The notes: a model not told the origin generated them from the letters alone. Numbered from the stretch's first letter, positions 1 to 8,409 are shown. The stretch is 64,000 nucleotides of DNA from Desulfobaculum sp044987625 (GCF_044987625.1 NZ_JBJDSB010000007.1:4102-68101); one strand, 5' to 3'. A program made the numbers and translations.

Positions 1-2
1 CG

Positions 3-419
3 GCCATTGACCACCGCGACCCGGCGGAGATGCCCGACGAGGAGTACCCCTTGATGCTGACCACGGGCCGCGTTGTGGCGCATTACCACACCGGCACCAT
101 GACGCGCCGCTGCTGGGGCCTGAATGGCCTGAGCCCTGAGGAGTCGTTGGAAATCAATCCCGCGGACGCCGAGGAGCTTGGCCTTGAGCATGGCGATCCC
201 ATTGTGGTGACCACCCGCCGCGGCGAAGTCCGCACCAAGGCGCAGGTGACCCCACGCGTGCCCAAGGGGCTGACGTTCATCACGTTCCACTTCTCCGAGG
301 CGTGCGGAAATATTTTGACAAACAGTGCGGCCGATCCTGTTACCGAAACTGCGGAACTCAAGGTTTGTGCCGTGCGCGTACGTAAGGATACTGCGTCCGA
401 CAGCCGCGTTGTGGCGTAG
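3..419 (+). CDS. fdhF: Formate dehydrogenase catalytic subunit, C-terminal part (5' end outside window)
   Basis: The reading frame is open from base 3 and ends in TAG at 417-419; 138 residues are visible. They match the C-terminal molybdopterin-dinucleotide-binding domain of FdhF-type formate dehydrogenases: PLMLTTGRVVAHYHTGTMTR, then SLEINPADAEELGLEHGDPI and the late FITFHFSEACGNILTNSAADP block that closes over the cofactor. The enzyme interconverts formate and CO2 at a Mo- or W-bis-pterin centre in the cytoplasm. The catalytic Cys/Sec and the N-terminal iron-sulfur motif lie outside the window, so metal and selenium use cannot be judged. It is followed after 20 bases by a HycB-like ferredoxin gene and then an [FeFe] hydrogenase, which points to a formate-H2 enzyme rather than a stand-alone dehydrogenase. 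Confidence 0.88.
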   Translation, partial: AIDHRDPAEMPDEEYPLMLTTGRVVAHYHTGTMTRRCWGLNGLSPEESLEINPADAEELGLEHGDPIVVTTRRGEVRTKAQVTPRVPKGLTFITFHFSEACGNILTNSAADPVTETAELKVCAVRVRKDTASDSRVVA

Positions 420-439
420 TGCAAGAAAAAGGAAAGCAA

Positions 440-1027
440 ATGCCTTCTCCTCTCAATAGCTTCGTTGTTGCTGATTCCGATAAGTGCATTGGGTGCAAGC
501 TGTGTGAAGTGGCCTGCGCCGCGGTGCACGAAGACGTTGTGCCCACTACGGTCGGCTGCCAGCAGAGCCCGCTGCATCCGCGCCTGCACGTTGTGAACAC
601 CAGCGAGACCTCCGCACCCGTCCAGTGCCGCCACTGCGAGGACGCACCCTGCGCCAACGCTTGTCCCATCGACGCCATCCGTCAGGTTGGCGGCCGCATT
701 GTCGTGGACGAGGACGCCTGCGTGGGCTGCAAGAATTGCATGGTCGCCTGTCCCATGGGCGCGCTGCAGCTGATGGACGTGTACCGCCATGGCGAGCGGG
801 TGATGCAGCCCGTCCTGCGTGAGGAAGCCGGTGGCCGGGTGGAGGAAACTCCTCGCCTCGTCGCCACGAAGTGCGACCTGTGCGCCGGCGTGCACGGCGG
901 CCCCGCCTGTGTTGGCGTGTGCCCCGGCGACGCCCTGCGCATTGTCCGGCCCACCGCACTGCGCCGTAAGCGCAATTTCAATGCCGCGGTGAAGCTGATG
1001 TCCGCTATCCGCAACCTTCCTGCTTAA
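440..1027 (+). CDS. HycB/HydN-like polyferredoxin subunit (four [4Fe-4S] sites)
   Basis: A 195-residue electron-transfer protein with four cysteine groups: CIGCKLCEVAC, CRHCEDAPCANACP, CVGCKNCMVACP and CDLC...CVGVCP. This is the HycB/HydN pattern of four cubane clusters. I chose ATG 440 over GTG 419 because AAGGAAAG sits about five bases upstream and the family starts near this residue. It lies between fdhF and the [FeFe] hydrogenase gene and probably carries electrons between them in the cytoplasm. A second paralogue lies at 2436, so the cluster has the FdhF-HycB-HydA-HycB gene content known from hydrogen-dependent CO2 reductase. The family is certain; the partner assignment is inferred from context. 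Confidence 0.88.
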   Translation: MPSPLNSFVVADSDKCIGCKLCEVACAAVHEDVVPTTVGCQQSPLHPRLHVVNTSETSAPVQCRHCEDAPCANACPIDAIRQVGGRIVVDEDACVGCKNCMVACPMGALQLMDVYRHGERVMQPVLREEAGGRVEETPRLVATKCDLCAGVHGGPACVGVCPGDALRIVRPTALRRKRNFNAAVKLMSAIRNLPA

Positions 1028-1053
1028 CCGCAGAGCACAGGAGCAATACGGTT

Positions 1054-2439
1054 ATGATTCTTGATTCTGAGCAGATTATCCGCATCGATCAGGAGCTGTG
1101 CACCGGGTGCGGACGCTGCAAGGACGTCTGCCCGGTTGATGCCATCTCCGGCGAGCGGCACCAGCCGCACACCATCGACGCGGCTGCATGTATATTGTGC
1201 GGTCAGTGCGTGCAGGAATGCAGCGCCTACGACAGCATTTTGGATGAGTTTGAAACGACCAAGGAAGAGCGCCTTGCCCAGCGTGGCATGCTGCCCTCGG
1301 TGAAGGAACCGCTGTTTGCCGCGCATTACCGCGGCGACGCGCAGCGCGTGTTCGATGCCCTGAAGAGCGACAGCTACACCATGGTGCAGTGTGCGCCTGC
1401 CGTGCGCGTTGCCATTGGCGAGGAATTCGGCTTGCCCCTCGGGTCCCTGACTCCGGGCAAGCTGGCCGCCGCCCTGCGCCGCCTTGGTTTTGACCGAGTC
1501 TACGACACCAACTTTGCCGCCGACCTCACCATCATGGAAGAGGGCTCGGAGCTAATCCAGCGCGTGCGCGAGGGCGGCACCCTGCCCATGTTCACCTCCT
1601 GCTGTCCCGGCTGGGTGAAGTACATGGAGGACGCCTACCCTGAGTTGGTGGACCACCTGTCCAGCTGCAAGTCCCCCATGCAGATGGCGGGCACCATGTT
1701 CAAGACCTACGGCGCGCGCGTTGATGACGTGGACCCGGCCAAGGTCTTCAGCGTGGCCATCATGCCCTGCACGTGCAAAAAGTTCGAAAGTGAGCGCCCG
1801 GAGATGCAGGCCAGCGGCTACCGCGACGTGGATGTGGTGCTTACCACCCGCGAGCTTGCCCAGATGCTGCGCCACATTGGGGTGGACTTCACCAACCTGC
1901 CCAGCGAGGACTTTGACAAGCCCCTCGGCACCTACTCTGGCGCGGGCAATATCTTCGGCAACACCGGCGGCGTGATGGAAGCCGCTCTGCGCACCGGCGT
2001 CGAACTGCTGACCGGTCAGCCCCTCGCGGATACGGACCTTGAGTACGTACGCGGCGAGGAGGGCATCCGCACCGCCACGGTGGAGTGCGGAACGACGGAA
2101 TTGAAGGTCGCCATTGTCGCGGGGCTGGAGAACGTTGTCCCCATTTTGGAGGACGTGAAAAACGGCGTCGCCGAGTACCATTTCATCGAGGTGATGTGCT
2201 GTCCGCAGGGCTGCGTGAGCGGCGGCGGCCAGCCCAAGATGATGCTCCCCGAACACCGCGAAAAGGCCAACCTGCGCCGCAAGGCCGGGCTGTATGCCCA
2301 TGACAGGAAGCTGGAGCACCGCCGCTCGCACGAGAACCCCGACATCAAGCGCCTGTACGAGGAATTCCTTGGCGAGCCGCTGGGGCACGAGTCGCACCAC
2401 CTGCTCCACACCGACCACAGGAGGAACGGCAGGGCGTGA
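1054..2439 (+). CDS. Monomeric [FeFe] hydrogenase (group A) with fused small-subunit domain
   Basis: 461 residues. The N-terminus carries two [4Fe-4S] motifs (CTGCGRCKDVCP and CILCGQCVQEC). The three H-cluster signatures are complete: TSCCPGW from about residue 181, MPCTCKKFE from about 237 and EVMCCPQGCVSGGGQP from about 379. The tail after residue 400 resembles the hydrogenase small-subunit domain, fused here, while periplasmic Desulfovibrio enzymes carry it as a separate exported protein. No signal peptide is present, so the enzyme is cytoplasmic. AGGAG precedes ATG 1054. The gene is flanked by two HycB-like genes and fdhF, and its stop overlaps the next start by four bases (GTGA), indicating translational coupling. 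It reversibly reduces protons to H2. Confidence 0.93.
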   Translation: MILDSEQIIRIDQELCTGCGRCKDVCPVDAISGERHQPHTIDAAACILCGQCVQECSAYDSILDEFETTKEERLAQRGMLPSVKEPLFAAHYRGDAQRVFDALKSDSYTMVQCAPAVRVAIGEEFGLPLGSLTPGKLAAALRRLGFDRVYDTNFAADLTIMEEGSELIQRVREGGTLPMFTSCCPGWVKYMEDAYPELVDHLSSCKSPMQMAGTMFKTYGARVDDVDPAKVFSVAIMPCTCKKFESERPEMQASGYRDVDVVLTTRELAQMLRHIGVDFTNLPSEDFDKPLGTYSGAGNIFGNTGGVMEAALRTGVELLTGQPLADTDLEYVRGEEGIRTATVECGTTELKVAIVAGLENVVPILEDVKNGVAEYHFIEVMCCPQGCVSGGGQPKMMLPEHREKANLRRKAGLYAHDRKLEHRRSHENPDIKRLYEEFLGEPLGHESHHLLHTDHRRNGRA

Positions 2440-2990
2440 AAAATACATTTGTTTTCGGTGATCCCAGAAAATGCATAGGCTGCGGCGCGTGCGAAGTGGC
2501 CTGCGCCATGGCGCATCTGGACAAGGACATTGACGGCGATGTGCGCAAGGCCAAGGAATTTCACCCGCGTGTGACCATTGTGCGCACGCCGGATGTGACC
2601 ATTCCCATCCAGTGCCGCCAGTGCGAAGACGCCCCCTGCGCCAACTCCTGCCCGGAGGAAGCCATCATCCGCCGCAATGGCGCGGTGGAGATTGTGGCCG
2701 GCAAGTGCGTTGGCTGCAAAAGCTGCGTTGTGGCGTGCCCCTTTGGTGCTATTCAGGTTGTGGAATCCACGGAGTCGGCATCCGAGCAGAAGCTGCAGGT
2801 CTTGGACGGTGAAGAGGCGCATCATAAAGCCATCTTTGCCGCCCTGAAGTGCGACCTCTGCCAGGGTCGTGAAGGCGGTCCGGCGTGTGTGGATATCTGC
2901 CCCGCAGGGGCGCTGAACGTTATGACTCCTGAACATATGCAAGAGCTTGTTACCAATCGCCGCCTCGCTGTGGTGAATGGATTACAATAA
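2436..2990 (+). CDS. Second HycB-like polyferredoxin subunit
   Basis: 184 residues with CIGCGACEVAC, CRQCEDAPCANSCP, CVGCKSCVVACP and CDLC...CVDICP, again four [4Fe-4S] sites. It starts at GTG 2436, overlapping the hydrogenase stop, with AGGAGG nine bases upstream, so it is translated with the hydrogenase. It is a diverged paralogue of the protein at 440. In the hydrogen-dependent CO2 reductases of acetogens two such subunits bridge the formate dehydrogenase and the hydrogenase, and in Thermoanaerobacter they build a filament. Whether this pair does so cannot be read from sequence alone. It is the last gene of the operon. Confidence 0.88.
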   Translation: MKNTFVFGDPRKCIGCGACEVACAMAHLDKDIDGDVRKAKEFHPRVTIVRTPDVTIPIQCRQCEDAPCANSCPEEAIIRRNGAVEIVAGKCVGCKSCVVACPFGAIQVVESTESASEQKLQVLDGEEAHHKAIFAALKCDLCQGREGGPACVDICPAGALNVMTPEHMQELVTNRRLAVVNGLQ

Positions 2991-3004
2991 GACCCCCCTT
3001 ACGC

Positions 3005-3036
3005 GCCCGGATCTGCCCCAGACAGCAGGTCCGGGC
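3005..3036 (+). other. Hairpin after the formate/hydrogenase operon
   Basis: A 12-bp stem (3005-3016 with 3025-3036, one G-U pair) with an eight-base loop follows the last hydrogenase-cluster gene. No T-tract follows, so it may be a weak or Rho-assisted terminator or an mRNA 3'-end stabiliser. Confidence 0.4.
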
Positions 3037-3125
3037 ACTCCCTTGCCAATGATCGAGCCGCTGGGCTACGCTTTTTCTTCCGGTTTTGGCCGGTTGTCTT
3101 TTCTCATGCAACAACGGAATGGAAA

Positions 3126-4421
3126 ATGGCTATACGCAAGACGCGGATGATGCGTCCCCGTGGCCGTGGGACCGGACGGCGCGGATGTACGCGCCCCTGC
3201 GCATGGAGTCGTGCCAATGCGGAGCGCCCCCGCCAGAGCTTGGAGCGCCTTGACGAGCAAAGCGGGCAGACCACGCTCATGGACCGCGTGGCCGTGCGCT
3301 ACAAGGCCATAAAGGGCGATCAGGTGGATCTGTTGCGCCGGTTCGCCCCGGATGGCACCATCACCTACGTCAACGATGCCTACTGCCAGTTTTATCAACT
3401 GGACCCCGCCGAGGTTGTGGGCATGAACTTTCAGGACCTGCTGGCCCCGGAGCAGTGCCACGAAATCGCCCGCGCCATTTTTTCTCTGACGCCGGAGGAT
3501 CCCTACGTCCTCACCGAGCCAAGCTACATCCGCCGCGACGGCAAGATGTACTGGGTGGAGTTTCTGAATCAGGCGATTTTCAACGATGCGGGGCGCGTCA
3601 TCGAGTACCAGTCCATTGGCCGCGACATTACGCGCCAGAAGGACGCGGAACTGAAGATTCAGCAGGCGCAGGCCGCCATGACCCGTGCCACGCGTATGGC
3701 GACGTTGGCCGTGGTCGGCGGTGGCATCGGGCACGAGATTAACCAGCCCCTCAACGCCATTCGCATCCTTGCCGGGTCCGGCCTGTATATGGCCAAGACC
3801 ATGGACGACCTGCCGCGCGAGCGCATTGTCCAACTGCTGGAGGATATTTCTTCGCAGGTGGGGCGCATTGATGACATTATTCAGCATCTGCGCGATTTTC
3901 TGCGTGTGAACCAGTCCCGCCCCTATGAACAGTGCGACATGAACGAATGCGTCCGCTCCGCGCTGGTCTTGTTGGACAATCAGCTTACCGCCGCAGATGT
4001 GCGGGTGGAGGTGGCGCTGGCGGAGGATTTGCCCCCGGTGTACGGCGTGCGCGTGCGGTTTGAGGAAGTGGTTCTCAATCTTGTGGCGAATGCCATGCAG
4101 GCCTTGGAAGAACGCCCCGGCGAGCGGCGCATCGTCATCCGTACATGGGATGAAGGCGGCGTGCATTTGTCGGTAGCCGACAATGGCCCCGGCTTGCCGG
4201 ATGAGGACCGCGAGCGGCTGTTTGAGCCCTTTTTTACCACCAAGAATACGGAAAAAGCCATGGGACTTGGGCTTTCCATTGTCCGCGAGATTTTGTCGTC
4301 CTGCCGGGCGCAGTTGTCGGTGACCAACGCCGAGGAGGGCGGCGCGCATTTTCAGATTGTGTTTCCCCGGACCATAAACGGCGTGCACCACAATGGCGCG
4401 GCGGCGGAGAGGGACGGCTAA
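3126..4421 (+). CDS. PAS-domain sensor histidine kinase (NtrB-like)
   Basis: 431 residues with no membrane segment, so a cytoplasmic sensor. After a basic N-terminus there is one PAS domain at about residues 65-165 (FAPDGTITYVNDAYCQFYQL), a short linker, then the HisKA dimerisation domain with phospho-acceptor H203 in GHEINQPLNAIR. The ATPase domain has N (NLVANAMQALEE), G1 (DNGPGLP), F (EPFFTTKN) and G2 (GLGLSIV) boxes. Five bases separate its stop from the regulator gene, so the two form a cognate two-component system. It directly follows the formate/hydrogenase cluster and may control it or a remote target; the stimulus is not apparent. Start ATG 3126 has only a weak ribosome-binding site (GGA). 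Confidence 0.88.
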   Translation: MAIRKTRMMRPRGRGTGRRGCTRPCAWSRANAERPRQSLERLDEQSGQTTLMDRVAVRYKAIKGDQVDLLRRFAPDGTITYVNDAYCQFYQLDPAEVVGMNFQDLLAPEQCHEIARAIFSLTPEDPYVLTEPSYIRRDGKMYWVEFLNQAIFNDAGRVIEYQSIGRDITRQKDAELKIQQAQAAMTRATRMATLAVVGGGIGHEINQPLNAIRILAGSGLYMAKTMDDLPRERIVQLLEDISSQVGRIDDIIQHLRDFLRVNQSRPYEQCDMNECVRSALVLLDNQLTAADVRVEVALAEDLPPVYGVRVRFEEVVLNLVANAMQALEERPGERRIVIRTWDEGGVHLSVADNGPGLPDEDRERLFEPFFTTKNTEKAMGLGLSIVREILSSCRAQLSVTNAEEGGAHFQIVFPRTINGVHHNGAAAERDG

Positions 4422-4426
4422 AGGCC

Positions 4427-5866
4427 ATGCGAATTCTTCTTGTTGACGACGATGCGCAGGGGCGCGCTTTTCTTGCCGATTACCTGAATCTTTTGGGCCA
4501 TGCCGTAACGTCCGCTGACTGTGTGGACCGCGCGGTACAGGTGTACCGGCAGGAGGAATTTGACCTTGTGCTGTCCGACATCAGCATGCCCGGGGCCACC
4601 GGTATTGACCTGATCGGCGCTCTGCGCGGGGGCGAGGATGAGTCGGGCGCGGATATTGTGCTTTATACCGGGCATATTGACGTGCAGTTGGCCATTCAGG
4701 CCCTGCGCGCCGGCGCGTACGACTACCTGACCAAGCCCATCAATCTGGAAGAGCTTGGCGCTGTGCTCGACCGGGTGGAGGAGCATATGGGTCTGCGCCG
4801 CGAGAACCGCCGCCTGACGGAGCATTTTGACGACGAAGTCCGTGCCGTAACGCAGGAGAAGGAAGAGGAGCTGGAGGAACTGCGGTCTATGCTTTCGCAG
4901 CAGGCCGAGGTGGACGGCATCGGCATCTTTTCTCCGGCTATGTGGCAGGTGGTGCATCAAGCGGAGCAGTACCATACGGACCGCTCCGTGCCGGTGCTCA
5001 TTCAGGGCGAAACCGGCGTGGGCAAGGAGATTGTGGCGAAAATCGTCCACTATGGGCGCGAGCACACGACGCTTCCCTTTGTGGGCATCAACTGCGCGGC
5101 CATCTCGCCGAATCTTTTTGAGAGCGAGCTCTTTGGCTATGAGCCGGGAGCCTTTACCGGCGGCGCGAACCGCGGCAAACGCGGAAAGCTGGATATTGCC
5201 AAGGGCGGCTCGCTCTTCCTTGATGAAATTGCAGAAATTCCGGTGGAACTGCAGGCCAAGCTCCTGCGCGTGATAGAGGAAAACCAATTCTACCGCGTGG
5301 GCGGGCTGAAAAAGCACGAGACGGATATCCGCATCATCGCGGCTACGAACCTTGATTTTGAAGAGCGCATGGAAAAGGGGCTGTTCCGGCGGGACCTGTT
5401 CTACAGGCTCAACGTGGGGCAAATCATCATCCCGCCGTTGCGGGAGCGCCGGGAGGATATCGTCCCCTTGGCGAAAATGTTCCTTGATGCCTCGGCCCGC
5501 AAGCGCGGGCGCGCCTTTGCGGACATAAGTGATGGCGCCCAGAAGGCGCTTTTGGACTACCACTGGCCGGGGAACGTGCGCGAACTGAAAAACGCCATGG
5601 AGTGGGTGACCCTCATGCACGATGCGCCAACCCTGGAACCGTCGCACTTTGTGCACCTTTTTGCCGCGCCGCGAAGCACTGCGCCCGGTGGGCAGGCTGT
5701 CCCGGAGGCGGCAGGGCGTACCCGCCGAAAGCGTCCGGATAACGCGGAAGTGCTCCGCGTATTGGAGGGCTGCGGCGGCAACAAAACCCACGCCGCACGC
5801 AAGCTGGGTATCTCGCTCCGCACGCTGTATTACCGTCTGGAGCGGATGGAGCAGCAGGAGGAGTGA
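4427..5866 (+). CDS. Sigma-54-dependent response regulator (NtrC family)
   Basis: 479 residues. A receiver domain (acidic D7-D9, phospho-acceptor about D51 in LVLSDISMPG, late lysine in YLTKPIN) is followed by a coiled-coil linker, an AAA+ domain with Walker A GETGVGKE and Walker B GGSLFLDEIAEI, and a C-terminal Fis-type helix-turn-helix (THAARKLGISLRTLYYRLER). The sigma-54 contact loop reads GAFTGG rather than GAFTGA, a variant in the last loop residue. It is the partner of the kinase at 3126 and would activate -24/-12 promoters when phosphorylated. No convincing -24/-12 element is visible in the first 6 kb of the window, so its target is unknown. Confidence 0.92.
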   Translation: MRILLVDDDAQGRAFLADYLNLLGHAVTSADCVDRAVQVYRQEEFDLVLSDISMPGATGIDLIGALRGGEDESGADIVLYTGHIDVQLAIQALRAGAYDYLTKPINLEELGAVLDRVEEHMGLRRENRRLTEHFDDEVRAVTQEKEEELEELRSMLSQQAEVDGIGIFSPAMWQVVHQAEQYHTDRSVPVLIQGETGVGKEIVAKIVHYGREHTTLPFVGINCAAISPNLFESELFGYEPGAFTGGANRGKRGKLDIAKGGSLFLDEIAEIPVELQAKLLRVIEENQFYRVGGLKKHETDIRIIAATNLDFEERMEKGLFRRDLFYRLNVGQIIIPPLRERREDIVPLAKMFLDASARKRGRAFADISDGAQKALLDYHWPGNVRELKNAMEWVTLMHDAPTLEPSHFVHLFAAPRSTAPGGQAVPEAAGRTRRKRPDNAEVLRVLEGCGGNKTHAARKLGISLRTLYYRLERMEQQEE

Positions 5867-5932
5867 CCGCTTGGCCGGTGCGCGCGGGCAAAACCGGGCG
5901 CGGGAAACAATTGGAAATGAAGTGAGACCCGA

Positions 5933-5964
5933 AACGCGGGCAGCAAAGGCTGCCCGCGTTTTTT
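5933..5964 (+). terminator. Rho-independent terminator of the two-component operon
   Basis: A perfect 11-bp GC-rich stem (5933-5943 with 5950-5960), six-base loop and a T run to 5964, 66 bases after the regulator stop. Confidence 0.9.
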
Positions 5965-6060
5965 GTTACGGTCCCGCGTAAAATGTGCCGGGTGTTGCGC
6001 GGGTGCATTTTGCCACGTATGCTGGAGATTCTGAGAAGATTGCAACGGGGAGAAGCGGCG

Positions 6061-7227
6061 ATGTGGACGAGGACAGGCTGGCTGGGTGTAGTGGTGTGGG
6101 CACTGGGAGTTTGGCTGGTGTGCGGTCTGGGACAGCGCGTTGAGGCCGTGGCGCAGGACACGGAGCCAATCCGCGTTGCGGCGATTTTTTCGCATACAGG
6201 GTCAGCTGCCGAGGAAAATACGCCAGATTACCTTATGCCGCGTTTTGCCGCACGCATCATCAACGAGCGCGGCGGAATTCTGGGGCGTCCGTTGGAACTC
6301 ATTGAACTGGACAATAAGAGTTCGGCCATAGGGACGGTTCAGGCGGCGCACAAGGCTGTACAGATGGGCGTTGTGGCGGTGGTCGGTCCATCGCGCAGTT
6401 CCGACGCCCTTGCCATGGCCCCGGTATTCGAAGAGGCGGGCATCCCCATGGTGGGCACCACAGTGACCGCGCCGTCCGTGACGCAGGCGGGGGAATTCAT
6501 TTTCCGCGTGTGCTATACCGACGAGCAACAGGCCGATGCCCTTGTGCGCGTGGCGTGGGAGGAGCTGGGCGCGCGGCGGGCGGCAACCATAAATATTGCG
6601 GGCGAGGTCTATAGCCAAGGGCTGGCGGAGCGCTTCCGCAGGGGCTTTATCTCCCGTGGGGGAACTATTGTCGCGCGGGAGGAGTACCTGCAATCCGCCC
6701 TCGATTTTACGGACATCATCAATAGCGTGAGGCAGGCCGCGCCGGATGTTGTGGTTTCGCCGGGATTCGCCCGTGATTCCGGGCTGCTCCTGCAGCAGGC
6801 GCGACAGATGGGCCTTGAGATGCCGTTTATGGGCGGCGACGGGTGGACTGCGGTGGAGCAGTACCCGTTCATGAAGCCGCTCACCGGCGAAAATTATTAC
6901 CTTTCGCATTGGCACTGGGGCAAGAAAAGCCCGGCCAGCAAAGACTTTGTCCGCCTGCTCAAGGAGAAAATGGGCGAAGACGCCCTCGCCCGCGTTGATA
7001 CCGGCAGCCCCTGCGGCTACGACGCAATGATGCTTCTCGCCGACGCCATCACCCGCGCAGGCACCACCGACCCCATCCCCCTGCGTAAGGCCTTGCTCTC
7101 CACCAAAAACTACCCCGGCGTCACCGGAACCATCACTTACAACGGCCAAAGAGACCCCCAAAAACCCCTCGTCCTCCTGCGCATATCAGGCCGGGATGTG
7201 GAGTATGTGCGGAGCATTGCGCCGTGA
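6061..7227 (+). CDS. LivK-type ABC transporter substrate-binding protein
   Basis: 388 residues from ATG 6061, chosen because GGGGAG lies nine bases upstream and the N-terminus from here is a normal signal peptide (basic start, long hydrophobic core, cleavage near RVEAVAQ). The mature part is a type I periplasmic binding fold of the branched-chain amino acid/urea/amide class: IRVAAIFSHTGSAAEE, VAVVGPSRSSDALAMAPVFE, IPMVGTTVTAPSVT. No permease or ATPase genes are adjacent, so it is an orphan that works with a transporter encoded elsewhere or as a sensory ligand-binding protein. The ligand cannot be assigned. Its own terminator follows. Confidence 0.87.
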   Translation: MWTRTGWLGVVVWALGVWLVCGLGQRVEAVAQDTEPIRVAAIFSHTGSAAEENTPDYLMPRFAARIINERGGILGRPLELIELDNKSSAIGTVQAAHKAVQMGVVAVVGPSRSSDALAMAPVFEEAGIPMVGTTVTAPSVTQAGEFIFRVCYTDEQQADALVRVAWEELGARRAATINIAGEVYSQGLAERFRRGFISRGGTIVAREEYLQSALDFTDIINSVRQAAPDVVVSPGFARDSGLLLQQARQMGLEMPFMGGDGWTAVEQYPFMKPLTGENYYLSHWHWGKKSPASKDFVRLLKEKMGEDALARVDTGSPCGYDAMMLLADAITRAGTTDPIPLRKALLSTKNYPGVTGTITYNGQRDPQKPLVLLRISGRDVEYVRSIAP

Positions 7228-7250
7228 GGGGAGGGGCTTAAACAGAAAAA

Positions 7251-7274
7251 GAGGCGCCACTTGGGCGCCTCTTT
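7251..7274 (+). terminator. Rho-independent terminator after the LivK-type gene
   Basis: 8-bp stem (7251-7258 with 7264-7271) with five-base loop, preceded by five A and followed by TTT, so it may work in both directions. Confidence 0.8.
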
Positions 7275-7423
7275 GTTATGAGTCGTATTTCTGCAGTGCA
7301 ATCGAGAATTGGTGAACGAAAACCGTACAGGGCAACCTGACACTGGAATACATGGCGCCTTGCCTGGCTCTTTTTTCGTCCAGCAAACGTCTCGTAAAAA
7401 GAGCTTGGGTCACAGCACGTCGA

Positions 7424-7735
7424 CTATTGGTTCATCTCCCGCCGCATCTCTCCAGCTTTCTTCATGATGGCGTCATAATCCATCCCATCGAAGAAACTCC
7501 GCATTTTTGCCTGATCGCCACCCGTCTGCATAGCGACAAGCATAGCCATACCAGTCAAAGTTTCCTGAAACTCCTGGCGCTTTTCTTCAGGCAAGGACGA
7601 TTGAATCTCTTTCACGGACTCATTGAATGCCGACTTAGAAGAGGCATCCACAGTGGGGTTCGACGAACACCCGGCGCCAATGAGCATGATGCCGGCAATA
7701 CACACAGTTGCGAAGATGCGAGAAAGTTTTGTCAT
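7424..7735 (-). CDS. Small exported lipoprotein-like protein (resembles the DUF6694 family)
   Basis: 103 residues from the ATG at 7735, preceded by AAAGGAG at good spacing. The N-terminus is a short signal sequence ending in LIGAGCSS. Cysteine follows GAG rather than the usual L-A/S-G, so the lipobox is imperfect. The mature part is small, charged and mostly helical: VDASSKSAFNESVKEIQ, LPEEKRQEFQETLTGMAM, FFDGMDYDAIMKKAGEM. This pattern (a Cys, then VDASS, then a conserved LPEEKR-like block) resembles short lipoproteins of the DUF6694 type, whose function is not known to me. It stands alone, convergent with the LivK-type gene. The base composition is somewhat more AT-rich than the neighbours. 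Confidence 0.7.
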   Translation of the reverse strand: MTKLSRIFATVCIAGIMLIGAGCSSNPTVDASSKSAFNESVKEIQSSLPEEKRQEFQETLTGMAMLVAMQTGGDQAKMRSFFDGMDYDAIMKKAGEMRREMNQ

Positions 7736-7928
7736 AGAAAACAGCTCCTTTTTGCGTGTAGAGATAAACAAATATCGACAGGCTGTCACTATGGAGTTTT
7801 CTGTATGTGTTTGGCGTGGTGTGATGAGAAGCAATCGTTGAAAGGGGGCTGGGGGCGGGGGAAAGTTCTGTATCAATTGGCCTGTATGCCAAGTGAGGTG
7901 AGGGGCGATTTGTCGCAGAGAACAAAGG

Positions 7929-7954
7929 GGGGCTTTTCGTGAATGAAAAGCCCC
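7929..7954. terminator. Terminator-like hairpin
   Basis: Perfect 10-bp stem (7929-7938 with 7945-7954), six-base loop, with four T inside the stem but only a short T tract outside. It could end a small transcript reading leftward from about 8050. Confidence 0.5.
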
Positions 7955-8062
7955 TAGCAAATTTACAATCTTTAGGCGGACGACAAAGAAAGGTCTCTGC
8001 CCCGTATAAACGCTGCGAAGCGCCAAGCAATGACTTTATGGAGCAAAAAGCAATACACGACA

Positions 8063-8095
8063 AAGGGGTTACCGCCTTATGGGCGGTAACCCCTT
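8063..8095 (-). terminator. Ancestral terminator of the tRNA-Leu gene, now displaced
   Basis: Perfect 14-bp stem (8063-8076 with 8082-8095), five-base loop, followed on the minus strand by TTTG. It lies eight bases beyond the partial tRNA-Leu copy at 8104-8162, so it was the native terminator before the island separated it from the tRNA. Confidence 0.8.
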
Positions 8096-8103
8096 GATAT
8101 CAC

Positions 8104-8162
8104 TGGTACCCGGGGCGGGACTTGAACCCGCACACCCATGAGGGCGAGAGATTTTAAGTCTC
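8104..8162 (-). repeat. Attachment-site repeat, distal copy (3' part of tRNA-Leu)
   Basis: 59 bases identical to 9828-9886. It runs from the encoded CCA end through the T arm, variable arm and anticodon loop to the 5' strand of the anticodon stem, after which similarity stops abruptly (tRNA lost). This is the expected scar of site-specific integration into a tRNA gene with the crossover near the anticodon loop. Confidence 0.93.
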
Positions 8163-8409
8163 ATCTGAAAGACAAGAAAATCAACAGCTTATATTGTTTT
8201 ATTAAATAAATTTAGAGGCTTGAGTCCGCATGGTGATTAGTGAATACTATCTCTATACAGTATTGAATACAGCTCTGGCATCTCCCCAACGACTCCATCA
8301 TTATTATACGACGTGCCAGCCACACCTTGCGACTTAAGTCACCAAAATCTTCCTCGCATCCAATACACAGCAAGTCTCATAAGGAAAGCTTGCTTGAACA
8401 AGCCATCGC
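8163..8409. other. Island interior, left non-coding stretch
   Basis: AT-rich, between the left repeat and the stop codon of the TIR gene. I see no gene, tRNA or convincing terminator in it. Confidence 0.5.

Larger units (their letters stand above)
7736..8103. other. Intergenic region with two strong hairpins
   Basis: No convincing gene. It contains the upstream region of the small lipoprotein gene, a hairpin at 7929-7954 and the ancestral tRNA-Leu terminator at 8063-8095. Confidence 0.6.

Noticed and set aside
2991..3125. Sigma-54 promoter ahead of the PAS kinase
   Set aside because: GG and GC pairs exist but not with ten-base spacing in a TGGCAC/TTGC context.
7352..7942. 196-codon plus-strand frame opposite the small lipoprotein
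   Set aside because: The minus-strand frame has the ribosome-binding site and signal sequence; this one is its shadow.
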